NCBI GenBank assembly: GCA_964645915.1
Contig: CAZYDH010000026.1
Span: 1 to 21,031, forward strand
DNA: 21,031 bases
Source of the DNA: JACNKV01 sp964645915
Lineage (GTDB): Bacteria; Fidelibacterota; Marinisomatia; Marinisomatales; JACNKV01
Direction: 5' to 3'
Each line of letters begins with the position of its first letter. Position 1 is the stretch's first letter. Position numbers and translations under genes: made by a program. The notes under the pieces were generated by a model. That model worked only from the letters and a program-made list of their open reading frames with translations, was not told the DNA's origin and made no database searches. Positions 1-8,140 of this stretch are shown here, one piece after another.

Positions 1-86
1 CAGTTATCATCCCTTTCAAAAAGGTAACGGATAAAGTTCGTGCCGATAAAACCACTTCCTCCTGTTATAAAAAATGTTTGTTTCAT
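1..86 (-). CDS. NAD-dependent nucleotide-sugar dehydratase/epimerase, N-terminal fragment (probably dTDP-glucose 4,6-dehydratase)
   Basis: Only the first 28 residues lie in the window; the gene continues past the left edge. The visible start carries a Rossmann-fold dinucleotide loop, FFITGGSGFIGTNFIRYL, with the G-x-x-G-x-x-G spacing of extended short-chain dehydrogenases. RfbB (dTDP-glucose 4,6-dehydratase) typically begins this way, and RfbB makes the substrate of the RfbC enzyme encoded immediately upstream, so RfbB is the best guess. GalE-like and other sugar epimerases share the motif and cannot be excluded. The ATG (84-86) overlaps the rfbC stop as ATGA, implying translational coupling and co-transcription with ugd and rfbC. 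Confidence 0.8.
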   Translation of the reverse strand, partial: MKQTFFITGGSGFIGTNFIRYLFERDDN

Positions 87-646
87 TTTTCATCTCCATA
101 ATTAGGTAATGTATTTTTATCAACATCTTTTAGCAATGGGAGCCCTTGGTCTTTTGTTGATAAAACAGGTTTGTCTATCTTCCAATCGATCCCAATGGAT
201 TGATCATCCCATTTAATTCCGTATTCATCTTCACTATGATAATAATCAGTACATTTATATTGAAACAATGCTGTTTCCGAAAGCACTGAATATCCATGCG
301 CAAACCCTTCAGGGATATACATCATTTTGTGGTTTTCATCCGAAAGTTCAACTCCATAATATTGACTAAATGTGGGAGATCCTCTTCTAATATCTACAGC
401 GACATCATAAACTATACCTTGAGTTACTCTAACTAATTTACCCTGTGGATAGTTAAGCTGGTAATGCAAGCCACGTAAACTGTTTTGATATGAAAATGCT
501 TGATTATCCTGAACAAATGTCTTCGAAAGTCCCATACGTTGCAGTTTTTCAAATCGATAATTTTCAAGAAAATATCCTCGAGGATCTTGATGAACTGTGG
601 GTGTCATGATTAAAACACCTTCAATAGAGGTCTTTTCAATATTCAT
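83..646 (-). CDS. rfbC: dTDP-4-dehydrorhamnose 3,5-epimerase
   Basis: RfbC/RmlC epimerises C3 and C5 of dTDP-4-keto-6-deoxyglucose in the cytoplasm during dTDP-L-rhamnose synthesis for surface polysaccharide. The product is 187 aa, the usual family length. Visible signatures are HQDPRGYFLENY near residue 20, FVQDNQAFSYQNSLRGLHYQ near 45-65 (with the active-site His of RGLHYQ), GKLVRVTQG and YIPEGFAHGYSVLSE, plus the C-terminal W-DD-S-I-G-I-DW element. I chose the ATG at 644-646 rather than the one 12 nt upstream. It gives the typical MNIEKTSIEGV start and an exact ATGA overlap with the ugd stop, matching the junction at the other end of the gene. It is the middle gene of ugd > rfbC > rfbB-like. 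Substrate specificity within the RmlC family is inferred from context. Confidence 0.93.
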   Translation of the reverse strand: MNIEKTSIEGVLIMTPTVHQDPRGYFLENYRFEKLQRMGLSKTFVQDNQAFSYQNSLRGLHYQLNYPQGKLVRVTQGIVYDVAVDIRRGSPTFSQYYGVELSDENHKMMYIPEGFAHGYSVLSETALFQYKCTDYYHSEDEYGIKWDDQSIGIDWKIDKPVLSTKDQGLPLLKDVDKNTLPNYGDEK

Positions 647-1959
647 TTTACACCGCACATATTGCCAACATTATCAAAAATAAAACCATTTTCATGCATC
701 CTGTTAACGTTCAGAATGTTTCTTGTGTCTAAAACAACATGATTTTTCATTAATGATTTTAATTTATTTATATCCAAACCACGGAACTCATTCCATTCGG
801 TCATAATTACCATCCCGTCTGCATCAGATACTGCATCTTCCCAATTGATTGTATATTCGATATCGGGAAAAAGTTTTTTCATATTTTCACTAGCAATCGG
901 ATCGAATGCTTTAATTATTGCACCTTCATTTTTGAGTGCTTTCAACATTATAATCGAAGCTGATTCTCGTATATCATCTGTTTGTGGCTTGAATGAAAGC
1001 CCTAAGACAGCAATAGTTTTTCCTTCAAAACCTTTAGTTAAAATACGGAACTTGTCAACCATCCGTAATTTTTGTCGTTCATTTGATTCAATGGCTGCTT
1101 CTACCGTACGAATGGGAGTCCCTTCTGCTGCAGCCGTGGAAGCCAATGCATTGGTATCCTTTGGGAAACATGATCCGCCGTATCCGGGACCGGGATGAAG
1201 AAATTTCGGACTGATTCGACCATCAACACCCATCGCCTTCGCAACTGTTTTTACATTAGCATCCATGACTTCACATAAATTAGCGATTTCATTAATATAA
1301 CTGATCTTTAATGCTAAAAATGCGTTACTTGCGTACTTGATCATTTCAGCGGTTTTAACATTTGTATGGATTATGGGTGTTTCGTTGATATACAAAGGAC
1401 GATATACTTCTTTCATCGTTTCAAATGCTTTTGGCGAATCCGTTCCAATAACAACTCTGTCTGGCCAGAGAAAATCTTTTACTGCAGAACCTTCTCTTAG
1501 AAATTCCGGATTGGATACGTATGAAAACGAATTTCCTCCTTTATTTTCTCTGTTGATAATTTCATAAATGATCTTACCGGTACCGATCGGCACTGTACTT
1601 TTTGTACAAATTACTTTATCTCTGTTTAGATTATTACCGATCATTTTGGCTACAGTTTTCACCGCTGATAAATCTGCTTCTCCGGTCTCACTTTGAGGAG
1701 TGCCCACTGCAATAAAAACGACTTCAGAATCTTGTATTGCTTTACACACATCAGATGTAAATGTTAATCTTCCGGCATTAACATTGCGATCAACAATTTC
1801 TTTTAGCCCGGGCTCATATATTGGGATTACACCTTTTTTTAATGATTGTATTTTACTCTCATCATTATCGGCACAAATCACATTATGACCAAAGTCTGAT
1901 ATTCCTGCACCACTTACCAGCCCAACATAGCCCGTGCCAATAAACGTAATATGTTTCAT
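643..1959 (-). CDS. ugd: UDP-glucose 6-dehydrogenase
   Basis: This enzyme oxidises UDP-glucose to UDP-glucuronate with two NAD+ in the cytoplasm, supplying uronic-acid precursors for surface glycans. The 438-aa length is typical. The N-terminal Rossmann motif is FIGTGYVGLVSG (G8, G10, G13). The central region has YVSNPEFLREGSAV and MIKYASNAFLALKISYINE (Lys208). The catalytic cysteine is Cys264 in GPGYGGSCFPKD, and the C-terminal UDP-binding domain has VLGLSFKPQTDDIRESAS. The related UDP-N-acetylmannosamine and GDP-mannose dehydrogenases share the fold, but these motifs best match Ugd. It is the first gene of the operon, with about 150 nt of non-coding DNA upstream. Its TGA stop is shared with the rfbC start (ATGA). 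A GGAAAA element 8-13 nt before the ATG is a weak ribosome-binding site. Confidence 0.95.
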   Translation of the reverse strand: MKHITFIGTGYVGLVSGAGISDFGHNVICADNDESKIQSLKKGVIPIYEPGLKEIVDRNVNAGRLTFTSDVCKAIQDSEVVFIAVGTPQSETGEADLSAVKTVAKMIGNNLNRDKVICTKSTVPIGTGKIIYEIINRENKGGNSFSYVSNPEFLREGSAVKDFLWPDRVVIGTDSPKAFETMKEVYRPLYINETPIIHTNVKTAEMIKYASNAFLALKISYINEIANLCEVMDANVKTVAKAMGVDGRISPKFLHPGPGYGGSCFPKDTNALASTAAAEGTPIRTVEAAIESNERQKLRMVDKFRILTKGFEGKTIAVLGLSFKPQTDDIRESASIIMLKALKNEGAIIKAFDPIASENMKKLFPDIEYTINWEDAVSDADGMVIMTEWNEFRGLDINKLKSLMKNHVVLDTRNILNVNRMHENGFIFDNVGNMCGVK

Positions 1960-1971
1960 CGTAATTTTTCC

Positions 1972-1977
1972 ATTATA
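1972..1977 (-). promoter_or_regulatory. candidate -10 element for the ugd operon
   Basis: On the minus strand the sequence TATAAT (inside TTATATAATGG) sits only 12 nt before the ugd ATG. It is a perfect sigma70-type -10 match, but the -35 side offers only weak candidates (TTAAAT with an 18-nt spacer). If used, the transcript would be nearly leaderless, so the true promoter may be further up in 1978-2072. In such AT-rich DNA this could be chance. Confidence 0.25.
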
Positions 1978-2072
1978 TAATTTCTGTATGACTTAATTTA
2001 ATAATATTTTAAGTATGAAATAAACACTCGTAATAAATGATTAGTATTGTCATTCGAGTTAATAGAACCCGT

Positions 2073-2109
2073 AAAAATACAACCCATTAATTATATATTA
2101 CAATGGGCT
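2073..2109 (-). terminator. rho-independent terminator after the VWA-protein gene
   Basis: Starting 1 nt after the TAA stop of the 2111-4201 gene, the minus strand folds into an 8-bp stem. AGCCCATT (2109-2102) pairs with AATGGGTT (2088-2081), with one G-U pair and a 13-nt AT-only loop apart from one G. It is followed by GTATTTTTAC, a U5 tract. Position, stem and U tract together support an intrinsic terminator separating this operon from ugd, although the U tract is short. Confidence 0.6.
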
Positions 2110-2110
2110 G

Positions 2111-4201
2111 TTAAGGTAATCCTATTTTTCTTCGGATACTCCATTCTATCGTTAACAACAGTACTATTAATATGAATAACCACCAACGTCTGGTTATGTC
2201 AATTTCTAGCTTTCGATCTTCATATATGATTGAATTATTAACTTGTTCAGGTAGTCCCATCCGTTCAGACCAAGAAAATAACTTACCTTGCGTGCTGGAA
2301 GTAAGATGTGATAGCAATTCTTTATTCATTGAAATATTATTCAATTCAATCTGGCTTTGCAGCACGGTAAACGTCCCTGTTTGTGTGGATGTGTTCTGCT
2401 GATCTTGGAACGTTAATTTATATGTGTAGAGTCCTGGATTAGAAGCCCATAACTGTCCTTCCCATCTTTCACGAACAGGATTAAAGTGAAGTTGAGTAGA
2501 GTTTATCTTTTTCTCATCTTTATGTATTACTAACGCTGCTTTTGCTGATTGTGTTTCCTTCCCAAAGCGGTTTCCACTTACTTGTATTAATTCACCTTGT
2601 TGGTAAAATTCTTTATTCAACCTGAAATACATATCTTTGTCTCCCTGGGTTCGCATTAACCATGAAAACAAACCTGTCCATAACGTTTTAGCAAGTTCAG
2701 TATTGGTTGTTCCTGTCATTTTATAATACACTTTGTAGAAATCAGGTGAAGTCCACATAATCGTTCTAAACCCATCTACATCATCTAATAACAAGATTGG
2801 ATGATTTTCTTCAGTGGATGATGACAGAATTTTCATCGTTGGAGAGCTGCTATTAACTACAAGAGCTGATTCTAATGGCGGAAGTTCGGTTTGATCTACT
2901 GCAGAAAAAAGGATATCTTTTTCTCCAAGAAGTTGTGTTGTGTTGATCTCATCTGTAAAGTACCAAGAAATGGGTTCATTATTGTTGGTCACTTGACCAT
3001 CTGAGATTCTAAAAAAAGGATATAAAGATTTTACTTCCTTTTCAGTAAGATCAGGACCGATAATCCATGCCAAGGAAGATTGTTCAGATACAAGTTTCTT
3101 TCCAAATATTCGTTGCCATGCTGAGGTTAATACTTGCTGAGGAAAGTTGTCAAGAATTATCAAATCATACGGTGTTTCCCAAAACGTTTTTAAATTGGGT
3201 CTGAATTTTGCATCAAACTGAATAAAGTGATCAATTTTTATCCGATCCATTTCCCTTATTATCCGTTTGATAACTTGTGTGTTATAACAAGGTGTTCCTG
3301 TTATAAGAGCTACTTTATATTGATCTTTTAAAACAGTAATAGAAAAATTCTGCCGATTGTTTTGCACATTCACTTCATCTTCAAAGGAAGAAACACGTAC
3401 TTGATAAGTTTGTTTTCCCATCATGTCCGGTTTAAATCGAAAACGAATATCTCTTGTTGAACCTCCACCTTGAACAGTGGCAAATCTTGATCCAACCATT
3501 TTATCATTAGAATATAAAGTGACATTTACTTTCCCGGAAACGTCTCCTTGAACAGTAACTCCTACTTTTGCTTCAATCATGTCGCCTTTAACTGCAACAG
3601 TTGGAACATCTACAGAGTTAATATAAACGTCTACCAAAGAAGTGATCTCTCCTACTCCAACCACATGTAGGGGGATTTTCAATCCAGATACCAATTGTTT
3701 AGGGTTTACACCTTGTGTCATCTGTCCATCTGTAATAATAATTCCGCCGGCAAGTTCATTTTGATTATCTTTAATATGCTGAATCACATTCCCCAAATCT
3801 GTTGCAGAACCTGATGCGTCCAAATCAGATGATGTAGATTGAATATTCTCGGCGAAATGAAAAGATCTTAATTGAATATCTTTCTTGGCAATATTTGCAC
3901 GTAACTCTTCAATCCCAGAATTAATTGAGTTTAAAGTATAGGATTGCTGACTTCCAATACTCATTGAATTGTCTAAGTAAATATTCCAATTTAATGGCTT
4001 TGGTTTTGTATAGTTTCTGGTGATTACCGGGTGAAGTAACGTCACGACTAAAAGAAGAAGTATAACTCCACGAAGAACTAGCGGATAGTGTAAATATTTA
4101 CCTTTTTTTGATGAAATATAATTCCATAAAACCATTGCACCGACAGCGATTAGCAGTCCAAAAAACCATGTATCTGCACTGCTTTGTAACTGCAAATTCA
4201 T
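2111..4201 (-). CDS. membrane-anchored VWA-like / class I GATase-like protein, function unknown
   Basis: A 696-aa inner-membrane protein. Two N-terminal membrane segments (about residues 11-27 and 43-60) are followed by a VWA-like domain (about 72-190) with a complete-looking MIDAS metal site: D77-N-S79-M-S81, T134 and D158 in IIITDGQ. After a beta-rich linker (about 195-285) comes an alpha/beta region (about 290-400) with YKVALITGTPCYNTQ and PYDLIILDNFPQQ, resembling the class I glutamine-amidotransferase-like fold often found behind VWA domains in such proteins. A further beta domain leads to a C-terminal membrane segment (about 673-690, WWLFILIVLLLTIEW) and a basic tail. The family is common as uncharacterised 'VWA domain-containing' proteins, some related to BatA-type proteins. 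No enzymatic function is proposed. It lies 3 nt after tsaD as the last gene of the operon, before a terminator. Confidence 0.75.
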   Translation of the reverse strand: MNLQLQSSADTWFFGLLIAVGAMVLWNYISSKKGKYLHYPLVLRGVILLLLVVTLLHPVITRNYTKPKPLNWNIYLDNSMSIGSQQSYTLNSINSGIEELRANIAKKDIQLRSFHFAENIQSTSSDLDASGSATDLGNVIQHIKDNQNELAGGIIITDGQMTQGVNPKQLVSGLKIPLHVVGVGEITSLVDVYINSVDVPTVAVKGDMIEAKVGVTVQGDVSGKVNVTLYSNDKMVGSRFATVQGGGSTRDIRFRFKPDMMGKQTYQVRVSSFEDEVNVQNNRQNFSITVLKDQYKVALITGTPCYNTQVIKRIIREMDRIKIDHFIQFDAKFRPNLKTFWETPYDLIILDNFPQQVLTSAWQRIFGKKLVSEQSSLAWIIGPDLTEKEVKSLYPFFRISDGQVTNNNEPISWYFTDEINTTQLLGEKDILFSAVDQTELPPLESALVVNSSSPTMKILSSSTEENHPILLLDDVDGFRTIMWTSPDFYKVYYKMTGTTNTELAKTLWTGLFSWLMRTQGDKDMYFRLNKEFYQQGELIQVSGNRFGKETQSAKAALVIHKDEKKINSTQLHFNPVRERWEGQLWASNPGLYTYKLTFQDQQNTSTQTGTFTVLQSQIELNNISMNKELLSHLTSSTQGKLFSWSERMGLPEQVNNSIIYEDRKLEIDITRRWWLFILIVLLLTIEWSIRRKIGLP

Positions 4202-4204
4202 AAT

Positions 4205-5197
4205 TTAGGCCAATTTTAAATTGGGTTTTATTCTAAAATCCAAAGGTGATGTTTGACCGGCTTTCAGTTTTAACTCTCCTATAAAAGCTACCATTGCTGC
4301 ATTATCGGTACAATAACATAAATCGGGAAAAATTACTCGTGCATCGGGTAATTTACTTTTGATTGTATCTCTAAGTAGCTGATTTGCTGCTACACCTCCT
4401 GCTATTACACAAGTATTTACGTCAGAAAAAGTAACTGCATTAGCTATCTTTTCTGATAAAACGTCGACTATTGCCATTTGATAACTTGCAGTAACATCCT
4501 TTTTTGTAATCGTAGATGTTTCTTCATCAAAGTCATCCATATAATATAAAAGAGAAGTTTTTAAACCACTAAAACTGAACTCAAAAGAGTCTTTTTTCAT
4601 AAATGAACGTGGAAATTTCACAGCACTCGGATTGCCTCCTACAGCGTACTTTTGTATTGCAGGTCCTCCGGGATAACCCAATCCCAAAACTCTTGCTCCT
4701 TTATCAAATGCTTCACCTGCTGCATCATCACACGTTTCACCCATAAGTTCATATTCTCCTATTTTTTTCACGAGCCATAATTGTGTATGACCCCCTGAAA
4801 CCAGTAAACATACGAATGGATAATCTAACGTTGGATCTGCAAGAAAGTTCGCAAAAATATGAGCTTCCAGATGATTTACTCCGATAATTGGGCGTTGTAA
4901 ACTTTGCGATAATCCTTTGGCAAAACAAACACCCGTTAATAATGCTCCCGCAAGTCCGGGACCTTGTGTTACTGCAATTCCATCAATTTCGTCCAGAGAA
5001 ATACCGGCTTGTTGAATCGCTTGGTCAACAAGAGTGTTTAGCCATAATTCATGTTCGCGAGAGGCAAGTTCCGGTACCACTCCGCCGTAAAGTTGATGAA
5101 TGGATTGTGATCCAATTTGGCTGGAAAGAATTACACCGTCTTTGCAGATCGATGCAGCTGTTTCATCACAAGACGTTTCAATCCCAAGGACAATCAA
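4205..5197 (-). CDS. tsaD: tRNA N6-adenosine threonylcarbamoyltransferase
   Basis: TsaD transfers the threonylcarbamoyl group from TC-AMP to A37 of ANN-decoding tRNAs, working with TsaB and TsaE in bacteria. The product is 330 aa, typical of the family. It shows the ASKHA ATPase start VLGIETSCDETAASI, GGVVPELASREHE, the metal-binding H109-L-E-A-H113 in VNHLEAHIF, the LLVSGGHTQL phosphate loop, FSFSGLKTS and CVIAGGVAANQLLR. The start codon is TTG (5195-5197), not ATG. It is preceded at 4-nt spacing by a strong Shine-Dalgarno (GGGAGG), and its TTGA overlaps the stop of the upstream YbbR-domain gene. No in-frame ATG gives a better N-terminus, because the conserved IETSCDET motif begins 5 codons later. 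Position in the operon is YbbR > tsaD > VWA protein. Confidence 0.96.
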   Translation of the reverse strand: MIVLGIETSCDETAASICKDGVILSSQIGSQSIHQLYGGVVPELASREHELWLNTLVDQAIQQAGISLDEIDGIAVTQGPGLAGALLTGVCFAKGLSQSLQRPIIGVNHLEAHIFANFLADPTLDYPFVCLLVSGGHTQLWLVKKIGEYELMGETCDDAAGEAFDKGARVLGLGYPGGPAIQKYAVGGNPSAVKFPRSFMKKDSFEFSFSGLKTSLLYYMDDFDEETSTITKKDVTASYQMAIVDVLSEKIANAVTFSDVNTCVIAGGVAANQLLRDTIKSKLPDARVIFPDLCYCTDNAAMVAFIGELKLKAGQTSPLDFRIKPNLKLA

Positions 5198-5215
5198 TCC
5201 ACCTCCCGAGTAACC
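5185..5215 (-). promoter_or_regulatory. Shine-Dalgarno deciding the TTG start of tsaD
   Basis: On the minus strand CTCGGGAGGTGGATTGATTG places a near-consensus GGGAGG 4 nt before TTG, whose last two bases start the TGA/ATT context at the end of the preceding gene. The TGA stop of the YbbR-domain gene is at 5196-5194. A GTG in between runs straight into a stop, leaving TTG as the only sensible start. The coupling suggests re-initiation by terminating ribosomes. Confidence 0.7.
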
Positions 5216-6177
5216 ACTAATTCTACATTTCGGGGAGAAAGATCACGCCACTCTAAGATATCATTAGGTGTGACAACTGTAGGAGAATAAAACTGAGTCG
5301 TTGAGTTCCAAGATTTTTCAAAATCAATATAAATAAAAACATCTTCAGGATAGATTTCAGAAATTCGATTTACTCCACCAACCAACGTAAGAGAAACTGT
5401 CCTAGGATTTACAAAGACTCTGTATCTTGGGTTTACATTCACGATTTTAACAGGGACTTCAGTAATAATTCTTTCACTGATGGCTTGAATGTCAATCGAA
5501 GTGTGAACTGCCTCTAATGAATACTCAACAATCTTCCATTTTTTATCGACCAGTATTGTTTTTTCAATCGGTGCTTTTATATCATAGATCGTATCTTTTA
5601 TGGTATTCACTGAATGGATAGACTGCATCAATTCTTTCGGTCCGGCAATATCAATCGTTGCGGGAGATAACTGTATTTTATCTACTTGGACATATCCTGA
5701 CAATGTATTCACAACGATATCCGGTACTATAGGAACTGTCTTTACAAGGTATTCATCTAAGCTGATATGTATATCATTGGGATATACAACTTCGACATAG
5801 GTTAATTCTAACGAAGGGGGAAGTACAATTTTCTGAGGATATTCTTTGAAATACTCATTTAGATTAAAATCATATTCCTCTGAAATTCTGTTCAAATCAA
5901 GAACAAGTTTATAATCCTCAAAAAAGTCTTTGAGCAGCATGGCTTTAAAAAGTGCTCGCCCAGTTCCGGAAAACCGAACCTGGGCGAATGCTGGCACTTC
6001 TTCTTTCAGTGCTTTTTTTGCACTGAGATTTCTTGCTTCGATCGGAATCTTGAGAACCATTGAATATTGATTGTCACTGACAACAAACACCCAAAGTAAT
6101 ACAGCCAATCCAAACGCTCCTATCCGTAAAACCAATTTTTGGCGGGAGAACAGCTGTTTAAAAAAGGTGATTAACAC
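5194..6177 (-). CDS. YbbR/CdaR-like domain membrane protein
   Basis: A 327-aa protein with one N-terminal membrane helix (about residues 19-34, IGAFGLAVLLWVFVVS) and a large extracytoplasmic part made of YbbR-like beta repeats. The first repeat begins with MVLKIPIEARNL, and others follow near VKTVPIVPDIV and TEVPVKIVNV, each with the P-x-x-hydrophobic entry strand typical of this fold. In Firmicutes the YbbR protein CdaR binds and regulates the diadenylate cyclase CdaA. No cyclase gene is in this window, so a regulatory role in c-di-AMP signalling is only a family-level possibility. The start is GTG (6175-6177). An in-frame TGA immediately precedes it, and AGAGG lies 7 nt upstream, so no longer start is possible. 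Its end overlaps the tsaD start. Confidence 0.82.
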   Translation of the reverse strand: MLITFFKQLFSRQKLVLRIGAFGLAVLLWVFVVSDNQYSMVLKIPIEARNLSAKKALKEEVPAFAQVRFSGTGRALFKAMLLKDFFEDYKLVLDLNRISEEYDFNLNEYFKEYPQKIVLPPSLELTYVEVVYPNDIHISLDEYLVKTVPIVPDIVVNTLSGYVQVDKIQLSPATIDIAGPKELMQSIHSVNTIKDTIYDIKAPIEKTILVDKKWKIVEYSLEAVHTSIDIQAISERIITEVPVKIVNVNPRYRVFVNPRTVSLTLVGGVNRISEIYPEDVFIYIDFEKSWNSTTQFYSPTVVTPNDILEWRDLSPRNVELVVTREVD

Positions 6178-6184
6178 TCAATAG

Positions 6185-6203
6185 CCTCTCAAATAATTAG
6201 AGG
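6185..6203 (-). promoter_or_regulatory. small hairpin overlapping the ribosome-binding site of the YbbR-domain gene
   Basis: In the 37-nt gap after rpsA, the minus strand reads CCTCT (6203-6199), a 9-nt loop, then AGAGG (6189-6185). The 3' arm AGAGG is also the Shine-Dalgarno of the downstream GTG-start gene. Folding would therefore hide the ribosome-binding site. The stem is only 5 bp, so the effect may be mild. Confidence 0.35.
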
Positions 6204-6215
6204 GCAATCCTCCAT

Positions 6216-8120
6216 TTATTTTTCATCTTCTTTCACATCGATTATTTCTGCTTCTTCTGAAGTTAATCCAGGGATTTCTATTTTTTCACCAATTACATCA
6301 TCTTGGTTTTCCAGATATTCTTGAACTTCATCTTTCTTCGATGCTTTCTTTTCCGGTTCAGGAAGTGAGTCTACAAACACAATGATCTTTTTATCATCCG
6401 GTCGAACTTCCATAACATTTCCTGTCATTTCTTCTCCCGGTTTATATAAAGTCATTAATCTCTTCCGTTCTTTCTTACTCCGTTTTCCAAATGGAACAAG
6501 TCCTTCAACATCCATATCCAATTTCAGAATAATTCCTTTTTCCAGAGTTCTGATAATTTCACCCGTTACGTCTTTTCCTGTTTCGTAGGTTTTAACGATT
6601 TCAGGCCATGGATCATCTTGTACTTGTTTATATCCAAGTGAAATTCGACGGCTTTCACGAGAGACTTCTAAGACTCTTACTTCTACTTCTTGTCCTTTTT
6701 CTAATGCTTCTTTCGGATGACGAACTACTTTCGTCCATGATAAGTCAGAAACATGGATGAGACCATCGATTCCTTCTTCCAGTTCAACAAATGCACCGAA
6801 CTGTGTCAGATTAATCACTTTCCCATTGTGTACGGTTCCAACCATATAACGTTCTTCTATTTCATCCCATGGGTCCGGATGAAGTTGTTTTGCACCAAGG
6901 CTGATCTTTCTTTCTTCCGTGTCAATAGATAGAACTTGAGCTTCCACTTCATCATTCATTGAATAAAGCTCAGAAGGATTTTTTACTTGCCGTGTCCAGG
7001 ACATTTCTGAGACATGGATCAACCCTTCCACACCGGGTTCAAGTTCCATAAAGGCACCGTAGTTTGTCATGCTAACAATTCTTCCTTTAATAACAGATCC
7101 GATCGGATAATTATCTTCAACACGTTCCCATGGATGGGGTGTCAATTGCTTTAATCCAAGTGATACACGTCGATTTTCTTCATCATAATCAATAACCTTA
7201 ATGGTTATTTCTTCATCCATTTTCACGACTTCGCTAGGATGGTTTACTCGACCCCAAGATAGATCGGTAATATGAAGTAATCCATCCAACCCGCCTAAAT
7301 CAATAAAGGCACCAAAATCGGTGATGTTTTTAACACGTCCTTCTAAGACTTCACCAATCTTAATTTTTTCAAACAGAGCATCGCGCTGTTCTTTCATTTC
7401 TTCTTCTTTAATAGCTTTATGAGAGACAACGATATTTTTACGCGCTTCATTTAATTTAACGATCTTTAGCTCAATATCTTGATCTAAATATTGATCAAAA
7501 TCTTTCACAGGACGTACATCGATCTGCGATCCGGGTAAGAATGCAGGTACATTGCCCAATTCTACAATCATACCGCCCTTAATTCTACGAACGGGTTTAC
7601 CTGTAATAATCTCACCTCGATCATAAATTTCGCGCAGATTTTTCCATTGACTCATAAAGTCAGCTTTTGATTTGGATAAAAGTGTATTTCCTCTGCGATC
7701 TTCAAGTTTTTCGACATAAATATCGATTTGACTTCCAATGGAAGGGAGTTCTTCATTTGGAAATTCTGATCGGTCAATAATTCCTTCGGATTTAAAACCA
7801 ATATCAATTAAAACTTCTTTTTCTGTCATTCCGATTACTCGACCGGTAATGACTTGATGTTCTGAGATATCTGAAAAAGTACTTAAATACTGTTTCTGTA
7901 TATCTTCAGGTACGTCTTCTTCTTTCTCTTCGATCAATTCTTCAGGTTTTACAACCTTGACTTCATTAAAAAGATCTTGATTAAGATAATCAGGTAATGG
8001 TGTTTCAGTAGAAACTGCTGGTGCTGACTCTTGGACAACAAGGTCTTCACTGACTTCTGTAGAAGGAACTTCCACTTTCATCTCTTCAACAGTTGGTTCG
8101 GTTATTTGTTTATCGTTCAT
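6216..8120 (-). CDS. rpsA: 30S ribosomal protein S1
   Basis: S1 binds mRNA at the 30S subunit to assist initiation. This 634-aa protein has six S1 OB-fold repeats at about residues 88-155, 169-237, 255-325, 340-412, 427-499 and 514-585. Repeats 3-5 are the most canonical (for example ITDFGAFIDLGGLDGLLHITDLSW), and repeats 1, 2 and 6 are more diverged, as in E. coli S1. An acidic, low-complexity N-terminal extension of about 85 residues and an acidic tail of about 45 residues make it longer than the roughly 557-aa E. coli protein. The start is ATG at 8118-8120 with AAAAGGAA upstream. It follows cmk after 20 nt, the classic cmk-rpsA pairing seen in many bacteria, and is probably co-transcribed with it. 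Confidence 0.96.
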   Translation of the reverse strand: MNDKQITEPTVEEMKVEVPSTEVSEDLVVQESAPAVSTETPLPDYLNQDLFNEVKVVKPEELIEEKEEDVPEDIQKQYLSTFSDISEHQVITGRVIGMTEKEVLIDIGFKSEGIIDRSEFPNEELPSIGSQIDIYVEKLEDRRGNTLLSKSKADFMSQWKNLREIYDRGEIITGKPVRRIKGGMIVELGNVPAFLPGSQIDVRPVKDFDQYLDQDIELKIVKLNEARKNIVVSHKAIKEEEMKEQRDALFEKIKIGEVLEGRVKNITDFGAFIDLGGLDGLLHITDLSWGRVNHPSEVVKMDEEITIKVIDYDEENRRVSLGLKQLTPHPWERVEDNYPIGSVIKGRIVSMTNYGAFMELEPGVEGLIHVSEMSWTRQVKNPSELYSMNDEVEAQVLSIDTEERKISLGAKQLHPDPWDEIEERYMVGTVHNGKVINLTQFGAFVELEEGIDGLIHVSDLSWTKVVRHPKEALEKGQEVEVRVLEVSRESRRISLGYKQVQDDPWPEIVKTYETGKDVTGEIIRTLEKGIILKLDMDVEGLVPFGKRSKKERKRLMTLYKPGEEMTGNVMEVRPDDKKIIVFVDSLPEPEKKASKKDEVQEYLENQDDVIGEKIEIPGLTSEEAEIIDVKEDEK

Positions 8121-8140
8121 GTTATTGTTATTCCTTTTAT

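Noticed and set aside
845..1198. 117-codon plus-strand open frame
   Set aside because: It is antisense to the well-supported ugd gene and shows no start signal or recognisable motif; it is a shadow of its codon pattern.
4888..5220. 110-codon plus-strand open frame opposite tsaD
   Set aside because: It is antisense to highly conserved tsaD motifs, with no plausible product.
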